This document shows, piece after piece, positions 14,022-21,795 of a stretch of DNA of 64,000 nt (positions within the stretch are counted from its first letter, which is position 1; each line of letters starts with the position of its first letter). The DNA is taken from contig JAHJBC010000007.1 in NCBI GenBank assembly GCA_018813765.1, forward strand, positions 186,001 through 250,000, given 5' to 3'. The position numbers and the translations under genes are program-made. Origin of the DNA: Gammaproteobacteria bacterium (lineage in GTDB: Bacteria; Pseudomonadota; Gammaproteobacteria; Burkholderiales; Gallionellaceae). Under the pieces are notes generated by a model. It worked only from the letters and a program-made list of their open reading frames with translations, did not search any database and was not told where the DNA came from.

Positions 14022-14192
14022 ATGAGTAAGCCCTTTGACCGCGGTGATCGAACGTACTATGTCAGCGACGAACGATTGCGCGCGTTCAAGGCGCTCACGC
14101 CGGAGCAGCGCCTGCGCTGGGTGGAAGAATTGGCTAGCTTTCTGAGACTGGCCAAGGTCAGCAAGAAAAGACCAATCACGAAACGCACATGA
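14022..14192 (+). CDS. small hypothetical protein (56 aa), absent from ORF track
   Basis: MSKPFDRGDRTYYVSDERLRAFKALTPEQRLRWVEELASFLRLAKVSKKRPITKRT*; ATGA overlap with next CDS. Confidence 0.6.
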   Translation: MSKPFDRGDRTYYVSDERLRAFKALTPEQRLRWVEELASFLRLAKVSKKRPITKRT

Positions 14193-14542
14193 ACCTGATC
14201 TCCAATCCGCTCTTGGTCACCGCGCTGATGCTGGCGGTGTCCAACCTGTTCATGACCTTCGCGTGGTACGGGCATTTGAAGAACTTCTCCTCGTCGCCCT
14301 GGTATATCGCGGCGCTGGTGAGTTGGGGCATCGCGTTGTTCGAGTACCTGATCCAGGTGCCCGCCAACCGCATCGGTTACACGCAGTTGAGCCTCGGGCA
14401 GTTGAAGATCTTGCAGGAGGTCATCACGCTGACGGTCTTCGTGCCGTTCGCGGTGATGTATATGAACCAGCCGCTGAAGCTGGATTATCTGTGGGCGGGG
14501 CTGTGCCTGATGGGTGCGGTGTATTTTATTTTCAGGACGTAA
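14189..14542 (+). CDS. DMT family protein (DUF486-like)
   Basis: Small hydrophobic protein; LITALML..NLFMTFAWYGHLK...NRIGY..LSLGQLKILQEVITL typical of DUF486. Confidence 0.85.
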   Translation: MNLISNPLLVTALMLAVSNLFMTFAWYGHLKNFSSSPWYIAALVSWGIALFEYLIQVPANRIGYTQLSLGQLKILQEVITLTVFVPFAVMYMNQPLKLDYLWAGLCLMGAVYFIFRT

Positions 14543-14548
14543 TGCCTT

Positions 14549-14611
14549 CCCTCACCCGCCCTGTCGGGCACCCTCTCCCGCTTGCGGGAGAGGGGAAGGG
14601 GAGAGGGTGAA
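14549..14611. repeat. dispersed CTCTCCCGC hairpin repeat, copy 1
   Basis: CCCTCTCCCGC-TT-GCGGGAGAGGG plus outer CTCACCC/GGGTGA; related to 20677 and 28225. Confidence 0.75.
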
Positions 14612-14623
14612 ATTGGAACAACA

Positions 14624-15964
14624 ATGAGCAAACCAAAACACATCCACATCCTCGGCATCTGCGGCACTTTCATGGGCGGCATTGCGGCCATTGCCAAGCA
14701 GTCCGGTTACCGCGTCACCGGCTGCGATGCCAACGTCTATCCGCCGATGAGCACGCAACTCGAAGCGCAGGGCATCGAGCTCATCGAAGGATTTGGTGTG
14801 GAGCAGCTCGACCTGAAGCCGGATGTGTTCGTCATCGGCAACGTGGTGTCGCGCGGCAATCCGCTGATGGAAGAGATCCTCAACCGCAACCTGCCCTATG
14901 CTTCCGGCCCGCAGTGGCTGGCGGATACGCTGTTGCGCGACAAGTGGGTGCTGGGCGTGGCGGGTACGCACGGCAAGACGACGACCTCGGGCATGCTGGC
15001 GTGGATACTGGAACATGCGGGGCTGAACCCCGGATTTCTGATCGGCGGCGTGCCGCAGAACTTTGGCATCTCGGCGCGCATCACCGACTCTGCGTTCTTT
15101 GTCATCGAGGCAGATGAATACGACACGGCCTTCTTCGACAAGCGCTCGAAGTTCGTGCATTACCATCCTCGCACCGCGGTGCTGAACAATCTGGAGTTCG
15201 ACCACGCCGATATCTTCCCCGATCTCGGTGCCATCGAGACGCAGTTCCACCATCTGGTGCGTACCGTGCCGGGCACCGGTCTGGTGGTGTGCAACGGCCG
15301 CGAAGAGTCGCTGGCACGCGTGATCCAGCGCGGTTGCTGGACGCCGGTGGAAAAGTTCGGGTCGGACGATGGCTGGAATATCGATGCCAACGAGCAGGTG
15401 TCGCTCAACGGCAAGGTGCAGGGCAAGCTGCAATGGGACCTGATGGGCGAGCACAACCGCATGAACGCGCTGGCCGCACTGGCAGCGGCGCGCCATGCCG
15501 GCGTGCCGGTCGCGCAAGGCCTGGCAGCGCTATCCGAATTCAAGAACGTGAAACGCCGCATGGAAGTGCGCGGCACGGTCAACGGCATCACGGTATACGA
15601 CGATTTCGCGCACCATCCCACCGCCATCGACACCACTGTTGCGGGTTTGCGCCGCAAGGTCGGCAAGGCGCGGATATTGGCCGTGCTGGAACCGCGTTCG
15701 AACACCATGAAGCTGGGGGTGATGAAAGATGCCTTGCCCGGCAGCCTGAAGGATGCCGACCTGACATTCTGCTATGCGGGGAACCTGGGCTGGGATGCGC
15801 GTGGGGCGCTGGCGCCGCTGGGCGACAAGGCGGTGGTGAAGGACGACCTGAACGAACTCATCGAAGCCATCGCCGTCAAGGCGAAGTCAGGCGATCACAT
15901 CCTGGTGATGAGTAACGGCGGGTTCGGCGGGATACACGAGAAGCTGCTGAAGCGGCTCAGCTAG
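14624..15964 (+). CDS. mpl: UDP-N-acetylmuramate:L-alanyl-gamma-D-glutamyl-meso-diaminopimelate ligase
   Basis: KHIHILGICGTFMGGIAAIAKQSGYRVTGCDANVYPPMSTQLEAQGI; GTHGKTTTSGM. Confidence 0.95.
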   Translation: MSKPKHIHILGICGTFMGGIAAIAKQSGYRVTGCDANVYPPMSTQLEAQGIELIEGFGVEQLDLKPDVFVIGNVVSRGNPLMEEILNRNLPYASGPQWLADTLLRDKWVLGVAGTHGKTTTSGMLAWILEHAGLNPGFLIGGVPQNFGISARITDSAFFVIEADEYDTAFFDKRSKFVHYHPRTAVLNNLEFDHADIFPDLGAIETQFHHLVRTVPGTGLVVCNGREESLARVIQRGCWTPVEKFGSDDGWNIDANEQVSLNGKVQGKLQWDLMGEHNRMNALAALAAARHAGVPVAQGLAALSEFKNVKRRMEVRGTVNGITVYDDFAHHPTAIDTTVAGLRRKVGKARILAVLEPRSNTMKLGVMKDALPGSLKDADLTFCYAGNLGWDARGALAPLGDKAVVKDDLNELIEAIAVKAKSGDHILVMSNGGFGGIHEKLLKRLS

Positions 15965-15973
15965 TTCGCCGAA

Positions 15974-16399
15974 TTATTTCTTCGCCGCCTCGACCACGGC
16001 ATTCAGTTTGGTCAGGCAACGCACGGTCTTCCTGGACTGCTCGTCGAAACTGCCGGTGAGGATATCCATCGCGCGGTTGGTATTGCCGGCCAGATGCGCC
16101 TCGACGACGCTGGCGGCATGCACGTGGAATTTCGCATGTTCTTCCACCAGCTTGATGAAATCCGGCTCGTGCCCGAAATGGGCCTTGCCGTCGCTGTGTA
16201 TCCACTTGCCCAGTACGCACAAGTAGTCCACTGCTATCTTGGCGGGTTGCAGGTCTTCCTTGGATTGCCCCTCCAGAAACAGGAACAGCCGCTTCTTCCA
16301 TGCGGAGTGCGCCAGCACGGCGTCATACAGGTTGATCACCTGGGTGATCTCGGGCTGCTGCTGTTTCAAACCCAAGGCTGCGATGAATTTCTCGAACAT
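15974..16399 (-). CDS. standalone CZB (chemoreceptor zinc-binding)-like domain protein
   Basis: AHSAWKKRL...CVLGKWIHSDGKAHFG...FIKLVEEHAKFHVHAASV matches H/C/H/H CZB pattern. Confidence 0.75.
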   Translation of the reverse strand: MFEKFIAALGLKQQQPEITQVINLYDAVLAHSAWKKRLFLFLEGQSKEDLQPAKIAVDYLCVLGKWIHSDGKAHFGHEPDFIKLVEEHAKFHVHAASVVEAHLAGNTNRAMDILTGSFDEQSRKTVRCLTKLNAVVEAAKK

Positions 16400-16611
16400 G
16401 TCCGAACGTCCCAGATAAATGGAATGCTACTGATAAACGATGCAGGGTTAGTCCGTCTATAACCCATTCGGTTCAGAGGTTATGCTATCGAACCACCCAT
16501 TCGGGGGGGATGCCGGTTTTTGATCCCGCAGTTGCAGCGGGATATTCCACAAAAACAAGCGGTTGAAATTGCAGACCACTCCGGAGAGGAGGATTCTTCT
16601 CCCCGGCAAGT

Positions 16612-17508
16612 TCATTGCATCAGGAATTCGATCATATCGCCGGGTTCGGTTGTGAACGGTTGACCCAGGCTGATGGCACCCGAGCCGTGCAGCACGACCT
16701 GCTGCTGGATGAGATGGACCACCTGACCGTCTGAGAAGCGCACAAAAGTACCGTTCTTGCTGAAGTCGGTGAGCAGCACCTTGCCATAGCTGTATTCGAG
16801 CCGCGCATGCTGGCGCGAGGCCAGCCCGGTCAGTATGACCATGTCGCAGCTCTCGTCGCGCCCCAGCACCACACAATGGTTCTTCTCGTTCACCATCACG
16901 ACCTTCTGGCGATAGCGCACCATCAGTTCCTGTTTGGATTCCAGCGGCTTGCGGTACACCGCCCTGCCGATGCGTGTGCTCGTCGTTCTTTCCTGTTCCC
17001 AGTGGACGTGGAACACCTCGAAAGGTTTGCCCTTGCCGCGGAATATGGAACGCCTGACCGGCCGCGTTTTCTTGCGCAAATCCTCCGGAAGCATATCCAC
17101 CACCGTCTGCGTCGTCATGATCTGGCTGGCGCGTGTGATGGCAGTCACCCTGGCCGCAACGTTGACGGTGTCGCCGAATACGTCGCCACTCTCGTGCAAC
17201 ACCTCGCCATAGTGCAGGCCGATACGCACGTGGACAGGCTGATCGCCGCCCGGGCGCTTCTTTTCCACCGCCAGTTGCATCGCCTCCGCCGCCTTGAACG
17301 CCATCACGGCATCGGGGAAGACGCACATGATCTCGTCGCCTATGGTCTTGACCAGCACCCCATCGTGGGCAGTCATCACTTCGATGAGAATGGCGAGTGT
17401 GCGCGTCACCAGATCCAGTGCGCGCTCGTTGCCCAAGGTTTCGTAAAGTACCGTGCTGCCGCTGATATCGGCAAACAGGACGGCTGCCTGCTCGGTCGTG
17501 GCGGTCAT
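16612..17508 (-). CDS. class III adenylate/guanylate cyclase with C-terminal FHA domain
   Basis: VLFADISGSTVLYE...VKTIGDEIMCVFP...RIGLHYGEV...GDTVNVAARV; then VLGRDESCDMVI...SRQHARLEY...DFSKNGTFV (FHA). ATG overlaps the ubiH-family stop. Confidence 0.9.
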   Translation of the reverse strand: MTATTEQAAVLFADISGSTVLYETLGNERALDLVTRTLAILIEVMTAHDGVLVKTIGDEIMCVFPDAVMAFKAAEAMQLAVEKKRPGGDQPVHVRIGLHYGEVLHESGDVFGDTVNVAARVTAITRASQIMTTQTVVDMLPEDLRKKTRPVRRSIFRGKGKPFEVFHVHWEQERTTSTRIGRAVYRKPLESKQELMVRYRQKVVMVNEKNHCVVLGRDESCDMVILTGLASRQHARLEYSYGKVLLTDFSKNGTFVRFSDGQVVHLIQQQVVLHGSGAISLGQPFTTEPGDMIEFLMQ

Positions 17509-18668
17509 CAGCCGTTCGCCCCGAACATCATGCGTTTCGCCACGAACTTTTTGGCGGGCGGGATGCGATCCAGCAGGGTGAGTGCCGCAGATCGGATGTG
17601 TCCAAGCAGCGGCAGGTCGTTGGAGAAGATGCGCACCAGCCCATCGGTGAAACGGATACCGGCATTGCGGTCGATGCGGCGCGACTTGCGGTAGGCCGCG
17701 CACATTGCGGCCGAGCCGATGCCGTCGGGTGCACTGTCGAGAATGGCTTGTGCCAGTTCCCACGCATCGCGGATACCCATGTTGAATCCCTGTCCGGCTA
17801 CCGGATGCAAGGTTTGCGCGGCATTGCCGATGAGCACGGTGTGCGGGAAGGTTAGGTCGGGTGCGCGTTTCAGCCGCAAGGGATAACAGTCGCGCCTGCC
17901 GATGCCGGTGAAAGTGCCGACGCGGTCGCCGAAATGGCCTTGCAGATATTGCAGGAAGGTCGCGTCGTCCCAAGCCAGCATCTGCTGCATCGTTTCATGC
18001 GGACCGGTCAGCACCAGCTCGTAGCCGTCGGTGTAGGGCAGCAGCGCCATCGGTCCCTGCGGGGTAAAGCGCTCGAACGCCACGCCGTCGTCCGGTTGCG
18101 TGCAGGTGACATGGGCGATGATGCCGCTCTGGCCGTAGTCGGTGATCTGTGGCGGGTGCGAGGCTTCCAGCAGTTTGCCGCCTTCGGCGACGACCGCGAG
18201 GCGTGCCGTAAGCTTGTGCTCATTGCCCTGATGGGTATAGCTGACTGTGGTGTGTTCTGCCGAACTGTTCAGTTCGCCGACCGCCGCGCCGTACAGGCAA
18301 TGCACATCGGAGCGTTGCAGGCTCTGCTGCAGGGCGGCATGCAGCGCGGTATAGGGCAGCACGTAGCCCATCTCCGACACACTCATCTCGTTGGCGCGCA
18401 AAATGGTGTGGCCGGGCGAATCCTTCTGCGTAACTTCGATGGTCTTGATGCCGCTGACGTTGGGGATGGAATCCCAGGCATGCAGGCGTTGCAGTAACAG
18501 GCGCGAACCATAAGATAGTGCCAGCGAGCGCGGGTCGCTGGTGTTGATCGCCGCGTCGCGCGCTTCCAGCAGCACCACGTTCAGGTCGTTGCCCTGCAGC
18601 GCAATGGCCAGCGCGGAGCCGACCGGGCCACCGCCGATGATCGCGACATCGCAACTGGATTCATTCAT
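17508..18668 (-). CDS. UbiH/UbiF/VisC family FAD-dependent hydroxylase
   Basis: DVAIIGGGPVGSALAIALQG; VLIGNAAQTLHPVAGQGFNMGIRDAWELA. Confidence 0.92.
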   Translation of the reverse strand: MNESSCDVAIIGGGPVGSALAIALQGNDLNVVLLEARDAAINTSDPRSLALSYGSRLLLQRLHAWDSIPNVSGIKTIEVTQKDSPGHTILRANEMSVSEMGYVLPYTALHAALQQSLQRSDVHCLYGAAVGELNSSAEHTTVSYTHQGNEHKLTARLAVVAEGGKLLEASHPPQITDYGQSGIIAHVTCTQPDDGVAFERFTPQGPMALLPYTDGYELVLTGPHETMQQMLAWDDATFLQYLQGHFGDRVGTFTGIGRRDCYPLRLKRAPDLTFPHTVLIGNAAQTLHPVAGQGFNMGIRDAWELAQAILDSAPDGIGSAAMCAAYRKSRRIDRNAGIRFTDGLVRIFSNDLPLLGHIRSAALTLLDRIPPAKKFVAKRMMFGANG

Positions 18669-19965
18669 GACGCATGGCCTCCTCGATCTCTTTTACTGTC
18701 TTCGGCGCATCCTGCGTGAGCACTTCATTGCCCTGTGCGGTGATGAGCACGTCGTCCTCGATGCGAATGCCGATGTTCCATAGTGCCTTGGGCACGCTGT
18801 CGCTCGGACGGATATAGCAACCGGGTTCAACGGTGAGCGTCATGCCGGCCTGCAACGGGCACCATTGCTCGCCGATCTTGTATTCGCCGACATCATGCAC
18901 GTCCATGCCCAGCCAGTGGCCGGTGCGGTGCATGTAAAACTGTTTGTAGCTTTCGGTCTCCAGCACGGATTCTACCGAACCCTGGCATAGTTTAAGGTCG
19001 ATGAAGCCCTGCGACAATACGCGCAACGCGGCATCGTGCGGCGCGACCCACAGATTGCCCGGCTTCGCTGCCAGGATCGCCGCCGCCTGCGCGGCCAGCA
19101 CGATCTCGTATACATCCTTCTGCGCCGGGCTGAACTTGCCGTTCACCGGATAGGTGCGCGTGATGTCGGAAGCATAACTCTCAAGCTCACAGCCCGCATC
19201 GATGAGCAGCAGGTCGCCATCGTTGAGACGCGCATCGTTGCCGACATAGTGCAGCGTGCAGGCGTTGGCGCCGCCCGCGACGATGCTGGTGTAGGCCGGC
19301 TGGCGCGCGCCGTGGCGGCAGAACTCGTGCAGCAGCTCGGCCTCGACTTCATATTCGAATTGGCCGGGGCGGGTGAAGCGCATGGCGCGGCGGTGCGCCC
19401 CGCAGGAGATCGCGGCGGCGCGGCGCATGATGTCCTGCTCGTAAGCGTCCTTGATCAGGCGCATCTCGTTGAGCAGGTCGCGCGCGTCGCGCAGTTCGGC
19501 CGGTGCATGGATTCCCTGGCGGGCTTTGGCCTTCACTGCCTCGCGCAGTCTGAGCAGGCGCGCATCCCAGCTCGCATCCGCACCCAGCGGATAGAACAGG
19601 GTCGGCTGGTTGCCCATCAGTTCGGCGAGCTTCTCGTCCAGTTGCGCGATAGGGTAAGCGGCATCGAAGCCGAACTCCTGCGCCGCCGCATCCGGGCCGT
19701 AGCGGAAACCGTCCCACACTTCGCGTTCGGCGTTCTTCTCGCGGCAGAACAGGATGGATTCCATCCTGTCGCCCGCGACCAGCACCAGCACCGCCTCGGG
19801 CTCGGCGAAGCCGCTGAGGTAATGGAAATGGCTGTCGTGGCGGTAGTCGTAATGGGTGTCGGCGTTGCGCAGCATCTCCGGCGCGGTGGGGATCACGGCG
19901 ATGCCGTGCTGCATCTGCGCTTGCAGGCGTTTGCGGCGTTCGGCGTAAAGGGCGTGATCAGTCAT
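18661..19965 (-). CDS. pepP: Xaa-Pro aminopeptidase
   Basis: DAGCELESYASDITRTYPVNGKFS; HRTGHWLGMDVHDVG; MTLTVEPGCYI; start MTDHALYAERRKRL. Confidence 0.95.
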   Translation of the reverse strand: MTDHALYAERRKRLQAQMQHGIAVIPTAPEMLRNADTHYDYRHDSHFHYLSGFAEPEAVLVLVAGDRMESILFCREKNAEREVWDGFRYGPDAAAQEFGFDAAYPIAQLDEKLAELMGNQPTLFYPLGADASWDARLLRLREAVKAKARQGIHAPAELRDARDLLNEMRLIKDAYEQDIMRRAAAISCGAHRRAMRFTRPGQFEYEVEAELLHEFCRHGARQPAYTSIVAGGANACTLHYVGNDARLNDGDLLLIDAGCELESYASDITRTYPVNGKFSPAQKDVYEIVLAAQAAAILAAKPGNLWVAPHDAALRVLSQGFIDLKLCQGSVESVLETESYKQFYMHRTGHWLGMDVHDVGEYKIGEQWCPLQAGMTLTVEPGCYIRPSDSVPKALWNIGIRIEDDVLITAQGNEVLTQDAPKTVKEIEEAMRHE

Positions 19966-20656
19966 GCCTTGCATTCTGCGTCTCGCGCAACTGCTTGTCG
20001 AGTTCGTCCAGCCGCTGTGGCGTGCCGATGTCCATCCAACGGCCATGGTAATGCTCGCCGCTGACGTGGCCTGCAGCGATCTGCTCGCGCAGCAGCGGGG
20101 CGAGCGGAGCTTTGCTGCCGCGAGCGATGTTGGCGAAGAGCGAGGGTTTGTAGAGGCCGATACCGCTGAACGTGAACTTGGGACCCATGTCGGTCACGCG
20201 TGCTGCCTGCAGGCCGAAATCGCCCTTGGGGTTGTGTTCGGGGTTGTCCACCAGCACCAGATGGGCCATGTCAGCGCTGTTGGCAAGCGCGGCAGCGCGG
20301 GGTGGCAGGTGCGAGAAGTCGAAGTCGCACCAGATGTCGCCGTTGACCACGGCGAACGGCTGCTCGCCGAGCAGATGCAGCGCAAAGGCGATACCGCCCG
20401 CCGTTTCCAGTGCCGTGCCCTCGTCCGAGTAGCGGATGTGCGCGCCGAAACGGCTACCGTCGCCTAAAGTCTGTTCGATCTGTTTGCCGAGGTGGGCATG
20501 GTTGATGACAAGATCGGTGATGCCTGCCCGCACCAAGCGCTCGATATGCCACACGATGAGCGGCTTGCCGCCCGCCTGCAACAGCGGCTTGGGTGTGTGG
20601 TCGGTGAGCGGACGCATGCGTTCGCCGCGGCCGGCGGCGAGGATCATGGCAAGCAT
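19958..20656 (-). CDS. murU: N-acetylmuramate alpha-1-phosphate uridylyltransferase
   Basis: MLAMILAAGRGERMRPLTDHTPKPLLQAGGKPLIVWHIERL; next to amgK. Confidence 0.9.
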   Translation of the reverse strand: MLAMILAAGRGERMRPLTDHTPKPLLQAGGKPLIVWHIERLVRAGITDLVINHAHLGKQIEQTLGDGSRFGAHIRYSDEGTALETAGGIAFALHLLGEQPFAVVNGDIWCDFDFSHLPPRAAALANSADMAHLVLVDNPEHNPKGDFGLQAARVTDMGPKFTFSGIGLYKPSLFANIARGSKAPLAPLLREQIAAGHVSGEHYHGRWMDIGTPQRLDELDKQLRETQNARHD

Positions 20657-20676
20657 CTAAGAATGCCTTTCTCGAT

Positions 20677-20719
20677 TGCCCCCTCGCCCGCTGGCGGGAG
20701 AGGGTTGGGGTGAGGGGCT
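20677..20719. repeat. dispersed CTCTCCCGC hairpin repeat, copy 2
   Basis: CCCTCGCCCGC-TG-GCGGGAGAGGG-TTGGGGTGAGGGG. Confidence 0.75.
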
Positions 20720-20736
20720 GAGGCGCAAGCTCAGCA

Positions 20737-21735
20737 TCAAGAAGTGGCTCCGGCCTTGGCTGCGTGCTGATCCAGTTCGATCAGCAGGTTATGCAGGGGC
20801 TTCAGGTCGATATACCGTTCGCAGGCGCGGACCAGGTATTCCATCACCAGCGGCATGTCTTTCAGGTAACCGTCCTTGCCGTCGCGGTGATACAGCCGCG
20901 CGAAGATGCCCAGCACCTTGATGTGGCGCTGCACGCCCATCATCTCGTAGTCGCGGTAGAACTCGCCGAAGTCCGCGCGCACTGGCAGCCCGGCCTTGCG
21001 CGCTTTTTCCCAATGGCGGATGAGCCAGTCCATGATCTCTTCTTCTTCCCAGCGGATGTAGGCGTCCTTGAACAGCGAGGCGAGGTCGTAGGTGATGGGG
21101 CCGTAGACAGCATCCTGGAAATCGATGATGCCCGGGTTGTTTTCTTCGGTGACCATCAGATTGCGCGAGTGGTAGTCGCGATGCACGTACACGCAGGGTT
21201 GGGCGAGGTTGTTGGTGAGGATGCGCTTGAACACCTCTTCCAGTTTGGCCTGCTGCTTGTCGCTGAGCGTCACGCCCAGGTGTTTGGCGATGTACCACTC
21301 GGGGAACAGATTGAGTTCGCGGCGCAGCAATGCTTCATCGTAGGGCGGCAGTTCGTCCTCTTTCGAGGCAAGCTGGATCCTGATGAGGGCGTCGGTGGCT
21401 GCGCCGTAGAGCTGCTTTGCATTGTCCTTGGTCAAGGCGTGCAGATAAGTGGTGTTGCCGAGATCGGACAGCAGCAGGAATCCTTGCGACAGATCTTGTG
21501 CATACACATGCGGCACATGGGTTCCGGCGTCCTCGAACAGCTTGCCGACATGCAGGAAGGGTTTGCAATCCTCGTGTTGCGGCGGCGCATCCATCACTAC
21601 TCTGGTGGTTCCATCGGCAAAGGTGGCGCGGAAGTAGCGGCGGAAGCTGGCATCGGCGGATGCGGGTTCGATGGTGAACTTTTCATTCGGAAAAAGGCTG
21701 GAAAGCCAGTCGGTAAGCTGCTTTTGGCGCTGCAT
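20737..21735 (-). CDS. amgK: N-acetylmuramate/N-acetylglucosamine kinase
   Basis: Aminoglycoside-phosphotransferase fold: CVYVHRDYHSRNLMV...GIIDFQDAVYGPITYDLASLFKDAY. Confidence 0.9.
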   Translation of the reverse strand: MQRQKQLTDWLSSLFPNEKFTIEPASADASFRRYFRATFADGTTRVVMDAPPQHEDCKPFLHVGKLFEDAGTHVPHVYAQDLSQGFLLLSDLGNTTYLHALTKDNAKQLYGAATDALIRIQLASKEDELPPYDEALLRRELNLFPEWYIAKHLGVTLSDKQQAKLEEVFKRILTNNLAQPCVYVHRDYHSRNLMVTEENNPGIIDFQDAVYGPITYDLASLFKDAYIRWEEEEIMDWLIRHWEKARKAGLPVRADFGEFYRDYEMMGVQRHIKVLGIFARLYHRDGKDGYLKDMPLVMEYLVRACERYIDLKPLHNLLIELDQHAAKAGATS

Positions 21736-21795
21736 TTGATTGCCTTAATGGTGGTTTTGTGCGATTTTAGCACCTTAGCTTATCAGCCCCGCACC

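Noticed and set aside
20764-21795. N-terminal extension of the lptD ORF (1077 aa form)
   Set aside because: Antisense to amgK; LptD signal peptide begins at 21796.
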